Source: Marivirga arenosa (GTDB taxonomy: Bacteria; Bacteroidota; Bacteroidia; Cytophagales; Cyclobacteriaceae). From it: a DNA stretch of 64,000 nt. A program made the translations under genes and the position numbers. The number at the start of each line of letters is the position of its first letter. Within the stretch, counting starts at the first letter, position 1. The notes below the pieces were generated by a model. The model saw nothing but the letters and a program-made list of their open reading frames with translations. It had not been told where the DNA came from and ran no database searches. The stretch lies in contig NZ_CP129968.2 in NCBI RefSeq assembly GCF_030503875.2, forward strand, positions 2,754,001 through 2,818,000. The letters are read 5' to 3'. This document shows positions 1 through 11,181 of the stretch, in pieces.

Positions 1-1
1 T

Positions 2-955
2 TCAAGAATTTACGGCAGTTATGAAGAAATGATTGAAAAGGAATCACTTCTAAGTCCGGAAGACCGAATGGATTTTGTTGCCATTGTAACCCCAAACTTT
101 TTACACGTAAAACAAGCTAAAGCTGCATTAGAAGCTGGTTTTCATGTGATATGTGACAAACCCTTGGCCTTTGATTATAATGAAGCCAAAGAATTTCAGA
201 AAGTAGTTGAAAACACCAAGGCTCAATTTGCTATGACTTATACCTACAGAGGTTATCCTTTATTAGAAAAGGCGGAAGAATTAATTAGTTCTGGTCATTT
301 AGGTGAAATCAGAAAAGTAAAAGTAGACTACTCTCAAGGTTGGCTTTCACAATTAATTGAAGCCGAAGGTCACAAACAAGCCAGCTGGCGAACTGATCCA
401 GAAAAATCGGGTGTTGGCGGTACTATTGCAGACATTGGAACTCATGCATTTAACTTATTAGAATCTGTTAGTGGATTAAAAGTGAAAAGTTTAATGGCTG
501 ATGTTTCAATCCTAGTAGATGGAAGAAAAATTGATGATGACACCAATGTACTTTTAGAAATGGATAACGGAGCAAAGGGATATCTATCCTGTAGTCAAAT
601 ATGCACAGGGGAAGACCAAGATTTAAGTCTTCACATTTATGGTAGTAAGGCTGGTTTAATTTGGAATCATAATGAACCCAATGAAATTACAATCAAATAC
701 CCTGATTTTAAAGAGGAAAAAATAAAAGGACTTGATCATGAATTAGGTGAATCACATGAAATTCATATCCCAGGACATTCACCATATTTTACAGAAGCAT
801 TTCAAAGAATTTACGATGGTTTTTATGACACCATCCAACATGGAAATGATAATGACAAATTCGTAAAGGCTAATATAAATGATGGCGTAAGAGGCATGCA
901 GTTTATTGAAAAAGCAATTCAATCCTCAAGAGAAAAAAAATGGGTTATTTTTTAA
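2..955 (+). CDS. Gfo/Idh/MocA family oxidoreductase, 5' end outside window
   Basis: The reading frame is open from base 2 without a start codon, so the gene begins upstream; the ATG at 29 is internal. The glycine-rich NAD(P)-binding loop is therefore missing here. What remains shows the end of the Rossmann half (VAIVTPNFLHVKQA), the family's EKP motif as CDKP (Lys is the usual catalytic/cofactor contact) and the second-domain motif GGTIADIGTHA with its conserved His. Members oxidise or reduce sugars, inositols or related polyols with NAD(P); the substrate cannot be read from sequence. The C-terminal half (EAFQRIYDGFYDTI onward) is typical of this family. It is followed by 172 noncoding bases, so it looks like the last gene of its unit. 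Sure of family, not of substrate. Confidence 0.9.
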   Translation, partial: SRIYGSYEEMIEKESLLSPEDRMDFVAIVTPNFLHVKQAKAALEAGFHVICDKPLAFDYNEAKEFQKVVENTKAQFAMTYTYRGYPLLEKAEELISSGHLGEIRKVKVDYSQGWLSQLIEAEGHKQASWRTDPEKSGVGGTIADIGTHAFNLLESVSGLKVKSLMADVSILVDGRKIDDDTNVLLEMDNGAKGYLSCSQICTGEDQDLSLHIYGSKAGLIWNHNEPNEITIKYPDFKEEKIKGLDHELGESHEIHIPGHSPYFTEAFQRIYDGFYDTIQHGNDNDKFVKANINDGVRGMQFIEKAIQSSREKKWVIF

Positions 956-1127
956 AACAATTCTTATCAATCCAAACATATCATTAACTATTTATGATGA
1001 AAGATCTAATGATAAACAGATCTTACCGTTCAATAATAGATTCTAAAATTAAGGTAAAACCTAATAAGCAATTCACTGTTGTCTTTTGAATTAAAATGGT
1101 AATTTCACCTTTTTTAAAAATCTTCTT

Positions 1128-1574
1128 ATGAAACCAAGCGTAGACCCTAATAACTTTAAATTCTCAGAAAATATTCAGGTAAGATGGACTGATTTGGATC
1201 CATTAGCCCATGTAAACAATTCAATATATATACAGTATTTTGAAATAGCTAGAGGTAGATATATGTTGGAAGCAGCTCCTAGCTGGGATTGGCACAAAGA
1301 CATGTTTTTATTGGCCAATATCAATTGCGATTATTTACAGGAATTAAAAATTGGCATGCCCAAAACCAAATGCTGGGTAAGAACAAAGGAAATGGGAAAG
1401 AAGAGTTTTGTAATCGAGTACATGATCACAACTGATGATAAAAATGTTCATACTGTAGGTACATCTATTCAAGTAATGTTTGATACTAAAAGCAAAACCA
1501 CAATAGAAATTCCTGATTGGCTTAGAAATGAAATAGCTTCCTACGAGAAGGAAAATACAATTAATATAAAATAG
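1128..1574 (+). CDS. Acyl-CoA thioesterase, 4HBT/YbgC-like hotdog fold
   Basis: A 148-residue single hotdog domain of the 4-hydroxybenzoyl-CoA thioesterase / acyl-ACP thioesterase type. Residues 19-41 carry the signature RWTDLDPLAHVNNSIY...FEIAR, in which the Asp and the following His/Asn line the thioester-hydrolysing site. No signal peptide, so cytoplasmic. Members hydrolyse acyl-CoA or acyl-ACP; chain length cannot be told. The ATG at 1128 follows a T/A-rich leader without a Shine-Dalgarno site, as is usual in Bacteroidota. It stands alone between the oxidoreductase and msrA. The family is clear; the exact substrate is open. Confidence 0.88.
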   Translation: MKPSVDPNNFKFSENIQVRWTDLDPLAHVNNSIYIQYFEIARGRYMLEAAPSWDWHKDMFLLANINCDYLQELKIGMPKTKCWVRTKEMGKKSFVIEYMITTDDKNVHTVGTSIQVMFDTKSKTTIEIPDWLRNEIASYEKENTINIK

Positions 1575-1648
1575 CAAGTCCCTGACTATCATCAACTGGC
1601 TAAAACTAAAAACTAGTCTAAGTCGTTGATAAACCAAAACTAATAACT

Positions 1649-2290
1649 ATGATGATAAGAAATATAAGCATTGTAATTTTAAGTATGCTATTTTTCGCCT
1701 GTGCTGCGGAAAATGAAAAAAAGGAAAAAACTCAGAATACCTCAGAGATCATTCAAAATCCAGAAGCAATAGATACCGCTTATTTTGCTGGTGGTTGTTT
1801 TTGGTGTGTAGAAGCCTCTTTCGAACAAATTAAAGGCGTAAAAGAAGCTGTTTCAGGCTATTCTGGTGGAGAAAAGAAAAACCCTACTTATAAAGAGGTG
1901 AGTTATGGAAAAACCAATCATGCGGAAAGTGTCATGGTATTATATGATCCGAATATAATCACATACGAAAAACTACTCGATATTTTCTTTGTTGCTCATG
2001 ATCCAACGCAGTTAAACCGTCAAGGACCAGATGTGGGGAAGCAATATAGATCCGCTATTTTCTACAGAAATTCTAAAGAAAAAAATATCGCGTTAAAGAA
2101 AATGAATGAATTAGCGCCAAAATTTGAAGATAAGATTGTAACTGAACTAACTCCATTTACAAAGTTTTGGAAGGCTGAAGATTATCATCAGGATTTCGAA
2201 AAGAAAAACCCTAATAATCGATATATAGTAAACGTATCTAGACCTAAAATTGAAAAGGTAGCTAAGACTTTTAAAGATATTTTGAAATAA
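1649..2290 (+). CDS. msrA: Peptide-methionine (S)-S-oxide reductase MsrA, lipoprotein form
   Basis: Reduces methionine-S-sulfoxide in oxidised proteins. The catalytic motif GGCFWC is at residues 48-53 (nucleophile Cys50), followed by GYSGG, the YRSAIFY segment and KAEDYHQDF near the C terminus, all standard for MsrA. Unlike most cytoplasmic MsrA, it starts with a hydrophobic stretch ending in a lipobox-like LFFAC (Cys18), so it is predicted to be a lipid-anchored envelope protein that repairs exported proteins. At 213 residues it is longer than bare MsrA by the signal and a charged Lys/Glu linker. Its cytoplasmic counterpart msrB is at 47.9 kb. It is convergent with katG across a shared terminator. 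Function very likely; the anchor is inferred from the lipobox. Confidence 0.95.
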   Translation: MMIRNISIVILSMLFFACAAENEKKEKTQNTSEIIQNPEAIDTAYFAGGCFWCVEASFEQIKGVKEAVSGYSGGEKKNPTYKEVSYGKTNHAESVMVLYDPNIITYEKLLDIFFVAHDPTQLNRQGPDVGKQYRSAIFYRNSKEKNIALKKMNELAPKFEDKIVTELTPFTKFWKAEDYHQDFEKKNPNNRYIVNVSRPKIEKVAKTFKDILK

Positions 2291-2316
2291 TTCTTAATTA
2301 GAAGAATTATAAAAGA

Positions 2317-2352
2317 AGAAAGGCATCCGCTGATTAGCGGATGCCTTTTCTA
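2317..2352. terminator. Bidirectional rho-independent terminator between msrA and katG
   Basis: A perfect 12-bp stem (2320-2331 with 2336-2347) closes a GATT loop. It has A-rich sequence on the left and T-rich on the right, so it can end msrA on the plus strand and katG on the minus strand. Confidence 0.9.
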
Positions 2353-2373
2353 TTTATGATATAACAGCTATTA

Positions 2374-4893
<2,520 letters not shown>

Positions 4894-5232
4894 TTAAATA
4901 ATTTCTAATACTTTCTCCGGTGGTCTACCCACCACAGCTTTATCACCATTTATAAGAATTGGTCTTTCAATTAATTTAGGTTCTGCAATCATGGCTTCTA
5001 TCCATTGAGAATCAGAAAGCTTTTTACCCTTATATATCTCTTTAAAAACCTTTTCATTTTTTCTAATTAATTCTTGAGGAGAAATACCAAGTTTTTTAAT
5101 TACATCTTCTAATTCAGCATGAGTAGGTTTTTCCTTTAAATATTGCTTAATATCGGGTTCAATACCTTTTTCATTTAAAAGCTTCAATGCTTCTCTACTT
5201 TTACCGCATCTTGGGTTATGATAGATTTCCAT
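4894..5232 (-). CDS. ArsC/Spx-family thioredoxin-fold protein (arsenate reductase-like)
   Basis: A 112-residue protein that opens MEIYHNPRCGKSREAL, the ArsC signature HNPxCxxSR with active Cys9. Later Arg residues in IERPILI and VGRPPE match the family's anion-binding arginines. ArsC proteins reduce arsenate with glutathione/glutaredoxin; many Bacteroidota members with this same pattern have no proven arsenate role (YfgD/ArsC-like). There is no arsenite pump or ArsR nearby, which argues against a dedicated resistance operon. A terminator follows directly. Fold and family are sure, the arsenate function is not. Confidence 0.85.
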   Translation of the reverse strand: MEIYHNPRCGKSREALKLLNEKGIEPDIKQYLKEKPTHAELEDVIKKLGISPQELIRKNEKVFKEIYKGKKLSDSQWIEAMIAEPKLIERPILINGDKAVVGRPPEKVLEII

Positions 5233-5290
5233 AGTTCAAAAATTTTTTAGTGGTTCATTAAAAAATAATAAAAAGAATGATTTCTTAAAA

Positions 5291-5833
5291 CTATTTAATA
5301 GTCTCTACAACTAAATTATGGTTTGTATAGATACAAATATCCGCTGCAATATGCAGACTTTCCTTTACAATATCCTCCGCTGATAATTTATCGCCTGCAT
5401 GTTTTTTTAAAGCCGTAGCAGCAGATTGAGCATACATACTACCTGAACCAATAGTGGCTATTTGATTATCAGGTTCCAATACATCGCCTGTTCCAGATAT
5501 AATTAACACTTCATCTTTATCCGCTACGATCATCATAGCTTCTAACTTTCTTAAATAACGATCTGTCCGCCACTCTTTTGCTAACTCAATAGCTGATCTT
5601 TTCATGTTACCGCCAAAAGCATTTAGCTTTTCATCAAACTTTTCAAGTAAGTTGAATGCATCTGCTGTTGAACCTGCAAAACCTGTTACTATTTTACCGT
5701 CCTGCAATTTTCTTATCTTCTTTACATTACTTTTGGCTACTGTATTTCCCATCGTTGCCTGACCATCTGCTCCAATGGCTACTTCACCCTTATGTACTAC
5801 TGCACAGACCGTTGTTGATTTTATATTTGACAT
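5291..5833 (-). CDS. hslV: ATP-dependent protease proteolytic subunit HslV
   Basis: Threonine peptidase that forms the proteolytic core of the HslVU (ClpQY) complex. After a six-residue propeptide (MSNIKS) comes TTVCAV, exposing catalytic Thr7 on processing, then GADGQATMGNTVAKSNVKKIRKL-type family sequence and GFAGSTADAF. Length (180) is typical. The partner ATPase HslU is not in this window, unusual because the pair is often adjacent elsewhere. It is separated from the upstream E2 gene by a strong terminator, so it probably has its own promoter, although I could not pin one down. Confidence 0.96.
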   Translation of the reverse strand: MSNIKSTTVCAVVHKGEVAIGADGQATMGNTVAKSNVKKIRKLQDGKIVTGFAGSTADAFNLLEKFDEKLNAFGGNMKRSAIELAKEWRTDRYLRKLEAMMIVADKDEVLIISGTGDVLEPDNQIATIGSGSMYAQSAATALKKHAGDKLSAEDIVKESLHIAADICIYTNHNLVVETIK

Positions 5834-5859
5834 CTGAATGTTCTAATTTATTTTATGAA

Positions 5860-5892
5860 TAAAAAAGTCTCGCTATAGAACAACGAGACTTT
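5860..5892 (-). terminator. Rho-independent terminator after the E2 gene
   Basis: 9-bp stem (5864-5872 with 5884-5892) and 11-base loop. On the minus strand it is followed by a T run. It lies only 27 bases upstream of the hslV start codon. Confidence 0.85.
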
Positions 5893-5915
5893 ATAAATGA
5901 GGTTAAGATATATTT

Positions 5916-7589
5916 TTAAATTAATATTCTTACTGGATCTTCTAGTAAGCCTTTCAGCGTTTGTAAGAAGGCTGAACCTACAGCTCCATCTACCACTCTG
6001 TGGTCACACGATAAGGTAACTTTCATTACATTGCCTGGCACTAATTCACCATCTTTTACTACAGCAGTTTGCTTGATTCCTCCCACAGCTAAAATACAAG
6101 CATCTGGCGGATTTATAATGGCTGTAAACTCTTCAATACCAAACATACCCAAGTTTGATACAGTAAAGGTATTACCTTCCCAATCTTTAGGTTCTAGTTC
6201 TTTATTGTGGGCTTTTTTAGCAAAATCTTTTGCTTCAGCAGCAATGTGTGATAATGATTTATTATCTGCAAACTTGATAACCGGAACTAATAAACCTTCT
6301 TCAACTGCTACGGCCATTCCAACGTGTACATGGTGATTTCTTCTGATTTTATCACCTAACCATGAACTATTAACTTTAGGATGCTGACGTAATGAAGCAG
6401 CCACCGCTTTAATAACCATATCATTAAATGATATTTTCACAGGGCTCATCTCATTCATGCTCTTACGTGCCTCCATAGCCTTATCCATGTTGATTTCCAT
6501 GGTTAAATAGAAATGAGGTGCAGTGAATTTACTTTCAGAAAGTCTTTTCGCTACCGTTTTTCTCATTTGAGAAACTTTCACCTCTTCATAGCTTTCTTCT
6601 CCTACTACTTTAGGTATATTGATAGACTGCTCAGTACTAGTTTGTTTTTGAGATGCCTCGCTGGATTTTGCTTTAGGAGTAAAGTTCTCAACATCAGCTT
6701 TTATAATTCTTCCATTATTACCAGAACCTTCTACCTCAGCTAAATCAATACCTTTATCTTGAGCAATCTTTTTAGCTAAAGGACTAGCAAAAATTCTTCC
6801 TCCCTTTTTATTTTCTGACTGAGTATTCGCTGAAGCATTTGGACTTGGAGAAGATGATTCTTTTTTAGAAGAAGACTCCTCTTTCTTATCATCTTTTTTA
6901 CTTTCTTTATTAGATGATGATCCCGATTTCTTCCGCTCATGCGCTTTCAATAATTTCTCATAATCAGCACCTTCTTCACCGATAACAGCAATAACACCAT
7001 CAATTGGGGCCGCATCACCTTCTTTTATTCCGATGTACAATAAAGTACCATCTTCATAGGCTTCCAGCTCCATAGTAGCTTTATCAGTCTCAACTTCTGC
7101 TAATATATCTCCAGCCTCAACCTTATCCCCTTCTTTCTTCAACCATGAAGCGATTACACCTTCCTCCATGGTATCACTCATTTTAGGCATGGTGATCAGG
7201 TTAGCATTTACATCCGATGCATCTACTTCTTCCTCATTTGAATCAGAGCTTGAATCGCTAGATTCTTCTTCATCAGAACCGCTATCATCATTACTACCAC
7301 TATCACCACCACCTTCTTTAATATCTTTTAATAGGCCTTCAATATCTTCTCCTTTTTCTCCAATAATGGCTATTACTCCATTTACGGGCACTGCGTCTCC
7401 TTCTTCAATACCAATATGTAAAATTACACCATCTTCATAAGACTCTAATTCCATTGTGGCCTTATCGGTTTCTACCTCAGCCAATATATCTCCAGATGAT
7501 ACCTCATCGCCCTCTTTCACTAACCAAGAGGAAATTACACCCTCCTCCATGGTATCACTCATTTTGGGCATTTTTATTACTTCAGCCAT
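5916..7589 (-). CDS. pdhC: Pyruvate dehydrogenase complex E2, dihydrolipoamide acetyltransferase with two lipoyl domains
   Basis: Core of the pyruvate dehydrogenase complex; transfers the acetyl group from lipoyl-lysine to CoA. Two tandem lipoyl domains are visible (about 1-80 and 134-208), each starting MPKMSDTMEEGVI and each with a lipoylation site ETDKATME (Lys43, Lys170). Flexible Asp/Ser/Glu-rich and Lys/Ser-rich linkers follow. The E1/E3-binding domain is about residues 264-304 (ASPLAKKIAQDKGID...GSGNNGRI) and the catalytic domain ends in DHRVVDGAVG with active His530 and Asp534. The pyruvate type is supported by the two lipoyl domains and the MPKMSDTMEEG start. E1 and E3 genes are not adjacent. 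LipB at 50 kb supplies its lipoyl groups. A well-formed Bacteroidota promoter lies upstream. Confidence 0.96.
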   Translation of the reverse strand: MAEVIKMPKMSDTMEEGVISSWLVKEGDEVSSGDILAEVETDKATMELESYEDGVILHIGIEEGDAVPVNGVIAIIGEKGEDIEGLLKDIKEGGGDSGSNDDSGSDEEESSDSSSDSNEEEVDASDVNANLITMPKMSDTMEEGVIASWLKKEGDKVEAGDILAEVETDKATMELEAYEDGTLLYIGIKEGDAAPIDGVIAVIGEEGADYEKLLKAHERKKSGSSSNKESKKDDKKEESSSKKESSSPSPNASANTQSENKKGGRIFASPLAKKIAQDKGIDLAEVEGSGNNGRIIKADVENFTPKAKSSEASQKQTSTEQSINIPKVVGEESYEEVKVSQMRKTVAKRLSESKFTAPHFYLTMEINMDKAMEARKSMNEMSPVKISFNDMVIKAVAASLRQHPKVNSSWLGDKIRRNHHVHVGMAVAVEEGLLVPVIKFADNKSLSHIAAEAKDFAKKAHNKELEPKDWEGNTFTVSNLGMFGIEEFTAIINPPDACILAVGGIKQTAVVKDGELVPGNVMKVTLSCDHRVVDGAVGSAFLQTLKGLLEDPVRILI

Positions 7590-7615
7590 ATATGTCTATT
7601 TCAAATTAAACTTGT

Positions 7616-7646
7616 CAAAAATAATGGGATTCGTTCTTAATTCAAA
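7616..7646 (-). promoter_or_regulatory. Promoter of the pyruvate dehydrogenase E2 gene
   Basis: On the minus strand: -33 box TTTG (7646-7643), 19-base spacer, -7 box TATTTTTG (7623-7616). This is the Bacteroidota sigma-ABfr form. The start codon is 26 bases beyond the -7 box. Confidence 0.75.
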
Positions 7647-7710
7647 TTAAATGAATTAAAGTATTAAGAATACCGTAAATCTTTAGTATTGTTTTAAATT
7701 ATTTAACATT

Positions 7711-7740
7711 AAAAAGCCCGCACCATTTAAGGAACGGGCT
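7711..7740 (-). terminator. Rho-independent terminator of the OmpH gene
   Basis: 6-bp GC-rich stem (7715-7720 with 7735-7740), 14-base loop, and a minus-strand T run after it. Confidence 0.8.
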
Positions 7741-7762
7741 GATTTATTAAATTTTAATAAAA

Positions 7763-8374
7763 TTATTCTTCTTCAGATGCAGAATCAGCATTATAAGCTT
7801 CATTCAAACCTTTGATTACATCATTAGTGATTTCAAGGCCTTCATTAGCATATAAAACATCACTTCCTCTTGAGTAAGTTAATACTAATTGAAGATTATT
7901 CTTATCACCATATTCTTTCAAATAATCACTAATTGATTTATATAACTCATTATTTAATTCCATCTCTCTTTGTCTTAACTTTCTAGACAAGTCTTCTTGA
8001 TAGATTCTTAAATTTTGCTGCTTTTTCATTAGGTTTTCCTCTAATGCTTTCCCTTGAGCAACCGTTAAATTCTGAGCAGTTCTTTGGAAATCACTAATTT
8101 CTTTTTGTAAACCTTGGGCTCTGTTTTGGTATTCACCTTCATATTTTTCAGAAAGCTCAGCAAGCTCAGATTCTATTTCTTTCATGTAATCATATTTTGC
8201 TAAAAGTGAATCAGAATGCACATAAGCAATGGCTACATTTTCATATATTTTATCATTTGATTGTTCTTCTGTTGCAGTTTCTTCACTTTCCCCTGCTTCA
8301 CTGAATTTATCAACAAACAAATAACCAACAGCTACAATTAAAATGATATTAAGTACTATAGATAAGTTTTTCAC
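7763..8374 (-). CDS. OmpH/Skp family periplasmic chaperone-like protein
   Basis: A 203-residue protein with an N-terminal hydrophobic segment (residues 3-21, signal or anchor), an acidic linker, then the OmpH/Skp fold. The short strand VAIAYVHSDSLLAKY is followed by a long coiled coil (about 65-150, rich in Glu, Lys, Gln and Leu heptads) and the closing strands LQLVLTYSRGSDVLYAN. Skp-type proteins hold unfolded outer-membrane proteins during passage through the periplasm. The last residues are acidic. It has its own terminator. BamA, a frequent neighbour of OmpH genes, is not here. Confidence 0.88.
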   Translation of the reverse strand: MKNLSIVLNIILIVAVGYLFVDKFSEAGESEETATEEQSNDKIYENVAIAYVHSDSLLAKYDYMKEIESELAELSEKYEGEYQNRAQGLQKEISDFQRTAQNLTVAQGKALEENLMKKQQNLRIYQEDLSRKLRQREMELNNELYKSISDYLKEYGDKNNLQLVLTYSRGSDVLYANEGLEITNDVIKGLNEAYNADSASEEE

Positions 8375-8459
8375 GTGTAATTATATTTTGATTAGATTTT
8401 ACAAACGCTTGCAAAGTTAATCAAACATCTTAAAGTGCAAAGCCTACAAAAAAGGGATT

Positions 8460-9179
8460 TTAATCTATTTTATTAGGATCAGGAGTATCATCTATTTCTT
8501 TTGATTTATATTCATAAGAAAACTCCTGTTCTGGATTGGTAAAGTTAAAATTTGTACCATCGTCCTGATATTCATCATCATCGAAGTTTTTCTCAAAATA
8601 CAATTCTAGTTCAGCTTGCCCTGCAAATTCGTCTTTCATCGCAATTGCCACTAATAAGCCACTTAATAAGCCCATTAAATGTGATTCCCATGATATATGG
8701 CCATCTTGAGGAAGAACACCATAAAACATACCTCCATAGAGTAATAGTATTACAAATGATAATGCTAATGATGATTGATTCTTTCTTAACAGTCCACTGA
8801 ATAAAATAAAAGAGGCTATTCCATATATAACTCCACTTGCTCCAATATGATAGGCTTCTCTGGCAATGATCCATACAAAAATACCTGTGCTGATGTATAT
8901 ATATAATAGTGCTTTAAGTGCTATTTTATCATAAAAGAAAAATAGGATGATTATTAACAGCATTAATGAAAAGCTGTTGGATAACAGATGCAAAAAATCA
9001 CCATGTATAAAAGGTGAAGTAAAAATACCAATGGTACCCAGAAGATGACGAGGCATAATCCCAAAATGAGCAAAATTAGCAGCAAATGCCCATTCCATGG
9101 ACTTTACAAGCCAAAGTGCTAATATAATATAGCTACCAAACACTACACTTTGCCTAAAAAGGGATTTTTCTTTCGACAT
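8460..9179 (-). CDS. Rhomboid family intramembrane serine protease
   Basis: About six membrane segments within 239 residues. Catalytic Ser115 sits in GASGVIYG and catalytic His167 in SWESHLMGLLSG; the HGDFLHLLSN segment (59-68) provides the conserved His and Asn that form the oxyanion hole. So the dyad is complete and activity is expected. Rhomboids cleave transmembrane helices of other membrane proteins; the substrate is unknown. A soluble, acidic C-terminal tail of about 50 residues (EKNFDDDEYQDDG...) is extra to the core and may be regulatory. It is transcribed after the HDAC-like gene with a 37-base gap. Confidence 0.93.
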   Translation of the reverse strand: MSKEKSLFRQSVVFGSYIILALWLVKSMEWAFAANFAHFGIMPRHLLGTIGIFTSPFIHGDFLHLLSNSFSLMLLIIILFFFYDKIALKALLYIYISTGIFVWIIAREAYHIGASGVIYGIASFILFSGLLRKNQSSLALSFVILLLYGGMFYGVLPQDGHISWESHLMGLLSGLLVAIAMKDEFAGQAELELYFEKNFDDDEYQDDGTNFNFTNPEQEFSYEYKSKEIDDTPDPNKID

Positions 9180-9216
9180 AGTTAAATATACGAAAATCCA
9201 CAGAAATGATTGAAAA

Positions 9217-10119
9217 TTAGAAAAATAAGTCTTGAGCTAAGCGGTAAGTATTGGCATGAGCTTCAATAATATGAGCTATTTTTTCAGAATAACCACCCCC
9301 CATACTCGCTACAACAGGAATTTCATTTTTTATGCAATGTTCAAAAACTATCCTATCTCTTTCTTTACATCCCTGAATTGACATTCCTAATCGACCTAAT
9401 TTATCAGTTGATAGAACATCCACTCCTGACTGAAAAAAAATAAAATCCGGTTCTTGTTCATCAAGTAACATAGGTAATGTTTCTCGAAGAATTTTTAAAT
9501 ATTTTCTATCATCAGTTCCGTCTTCTAGTGGAATATCAAGGTCTGATGTTTCTTTATGCATAGGATAATTACCTTTTCCATGCATACTAAATGTAAAAAC
9601 AGAAGCATTATTTTGAAATATCTCAGCAGTACCATTTCCTTGATGTACGTCTAAGTCTACCACTAATATTTTTTTTGCTTTACCTTCTCTTAATAAATAA
9701 TTAGCAGCTAAAGCAATATCATTTAACAAACAAAAGCCTTCACCTCTATCTGTAAAGGCATGATGGGTTCCGCCTGCGATATTCATAGCTACACCGTACT
9801 GAAGGGCAAAATTCGCAGCATCTATAGTCCCTTGATTAATAATCCGTTCCCTATCTACTAAGGCCTGAGAAAGTGGAAAACCCGTTCTTCTTTCCTCTTT
9901 TCTGCTTAGGCTTAAGCTTTTAAGTTTTTGCCAATAATTTGCATCGTGAACTTGTAAAATATCCTGCTCTGAGAGAAAATCAGGTGAGAAAAAATTACTC
10001 TCAGAAACTGTGCCTTCATACAGCAATTGTTCTGGTAAGAGATCATATTTCTCCATTGGAAACCTATGATTTTCGGGCAAAGGATGTGTATATTCTTTTC
10101 TCCAGGCGATTTTGAGCAT
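9217..10119 (-). CDS. Histone deacetylase (HDAC/AcuC/acetylpolyamine amidohydrolase) superfamily protein
   Basis: Zinc-dependent deacetylase fold, 301 residues from the ATG at 10119. Motifs are complete: the HH pair in GGTHHAFTDRGEGF, the metal site VVDLDVHQGNG, FQSGVDVLSTDKLGRLG and GGGYS near the end. Bacterial members remove acetyl groups from lysines, polyamines or other small amides; the substrate is not predictable here. The frame can be extended to a GTG at 10149, but that extension runs through a terminator hairpin, so I choose the ATG. The U-run of that hairpin touches this ATG directly, an odd arrangement reported separately. Confidence 0.9.
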   Translation of the reverse strand: MLKIAWRKEYTHPLPENHRFPMEKYDLLPEQLLYEGTVSESNFFSPDFLSEQDILQVHDANYWQKLKSLSLSRKEERRTGFPLSQALVDRERIINQGTIDAANFALQYGVAMNIAGGTHHAFTDRGEGFCLLNDIALAANYLLREGKAKKILVVDLDVHQGNGTAEIFQNNASVFTFSMHGKGNYPMHKETSDLDIPLEDGTDDRKYLKILRETLPMLLDEQEPDFIFFQSGVDVLSTDKLGRLGMSIQGCKERDRIVFEHCIKNEIPVVASMGGGYSEKIAHIIEAHANTYRLAQDLFF

Positions 10120-10150
10120 AAAAAAAGTGTTATTCGACAAAAATAACACT
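10120..10150 (-). terminator. Terminator hairpin abutting the HDAC-like start codon
   Basis: 9-bp stem (10126-10134 with 10142-10150), 7-base loop, then six T on the minus strand directly before the ATG at 10119. It probably ends transcription of the gene at 10187-10753. Confidence 0.8.
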
Positions 10151-10186
10151 AATAGCTAGTTGTTGTTATATTTTAAAATCAGATTA

Positions 10187-10753
10187 TTAATCTAAATCAA
10201 ATTCCTCTTCATTTGAGACAAAAGAATAAAGGGTATCATCCAATTTAAGATTATCTTCATTGAAATCATTAACAAATTTATTCATCACTTTGTCTGTCAC
10301 TTCATCTACATTCAAACCTATATCCAATCCAATTCCATACTCACCCCCATTATCCATATCAACATGTTCCTGGACTTTTACTAATTCCTCATCTTCTAAT
10401 TCATCAATCATTTCAGCAATGTAAAGGCCAATTTCCTCTTCAACATCATCTAAGGTTCTCAAATCACCATTTTCATCTTCCTGGAACTTGATAGGTTTAA
10501 AATTGGGGAATTTCTGAGCTGCTTTATGTTCTGCTAACTCATACACTTCACTTGCATGGTGTAATCTCAAAGTATAAATAACAGCATCATAAATCACCTC
10601 CTTACCTTCATACATTCCCACAAAACGAAAGTGTTTATATTCTTCGTTATTATCTTCTGTATCCACTAAAACGAAGCTATTATTTGATTGAGCTATTTCT
10701 TGCTTTAAATTTTCTATTTGTGTGGCATCAAAGCCTTGGTTAAGAGCACCCAT
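10187..10753 (-). CDS. Conserved hypothetical acidic protein
   Basis: A 188-residue soluble protein without signal or membrane segment, strongly acidic (runs such as DVEEEIG, ELEDEELVKVQEH, NEEEFDLD). The middle contains MYEGKEVIYDAVIYTLRLHH and HKAAQKFPNFKP. I do not recognise the family, but the composition and compact folding pattern look like a real cytoplasmic protein, and its own terminator lies 37 bases downstream. The start ATG at 10753 is preceded by an A/T-rich leader. No function is proposed. Confidence 0.75.
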   Translation of the reverse strand: MGALNQGFDATQIENLKQEIAQSNNSFVLVDTEDNNEEYKHFRFVGMYEGKEVIYDAVIYTLRLHHASEVYELAEHKAAQKFPNFKPIKFQEDENGDLRTLDDVEEEIGLYIAEMIDELEDEELVKVQEHVDMDNGGEYGIGLDIGLNVDEVTDKVMNKFVNDFNEDNLKLDDTLYSFVSNEEEFDLD

Positions 10754-10819
10754 AGTTTTGTGGTTAGTTTTGAAAAAATAAATTACAATTTTTTTTAAAA
10801 AAATACAATAAATATAAAA

Positions 10820-11164
10820 TTAATCATCTTTTTTACTCACACCCTCAAAAATACTGTTTACAATTGCCAGAATGACACCAAATAAAAGTGCCCACCAGAA
10901 TCCATCAATATGAAATCCATCCACAATATAATCGGCTAGCATTATCATTAACGCATTGATTACCAGTAAAAAGAATCCTAAGGAGAATACGGTTACAGGA
11001 ATAGTTAAAATAACTAATAGTGGTTTTAAGGTAGCACTAAAAAGAGCTAAAAATAAAGAGACCACAAGAGCATCAAAAAAGCCATCTACATAAGCTCCTG
11101 GGAGTATATATGATGCTACAATTACAGATAATGATGATAATAAAAGTTTGATTAAAAAATTCAT
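10820..11164 (-). CDS. Small four-helix membrane protein, YvlD/DUF360 ('phage holin 4') family
   Basis: 114 residues, four hydrophobic helices, with the family's pattern of SLFLALFSATLKPLLVILT and NALMIMLADYIVDGF. Despite the database nickname 'phage holin', it is a chromosomal family of unknown role found across bacteria, sometimes linked with envelope stress. Here it lies head-to-tail 17 bases downstream of the DinB-like gene, in a minus-strand run of small genes. No prophage genes surround it. Confidence 0.85.
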   Translation of the reverse strand: MNFLIKLLLSSLSVIVASYILPGAYVDGFFDALVVSLFLALFSATLKPLLVILTIPVTVFSLGFFLLVINALMIMLADYIVDGFHIDGFWWALLFGVILAIVNSIFEGVSKKDD

Positions 11165-11181
11165 CTTGTTAAAAAATTTGA

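Noticed and set aside
1344..1637. Minus-strand open frame opposite the thioesterase gene
   Set aside because: Antisense to a clear enzyme gene; residues are of shadow type with no family pattern.
4894..5232. Arsenic resistance operon
   Set aside because: Only an ArsC-like gene is present; no arsenite pump, no ArsR.
8552..8874. Overlapping frames on both strands within the rhomboid gene
   Set aside because: Shadows of the rhomboid coding sequence.
10820..11164. Prophage suggested by a 'phage holin' family name
   Set aside because: The family is chromosomal and no other phage gene is near.
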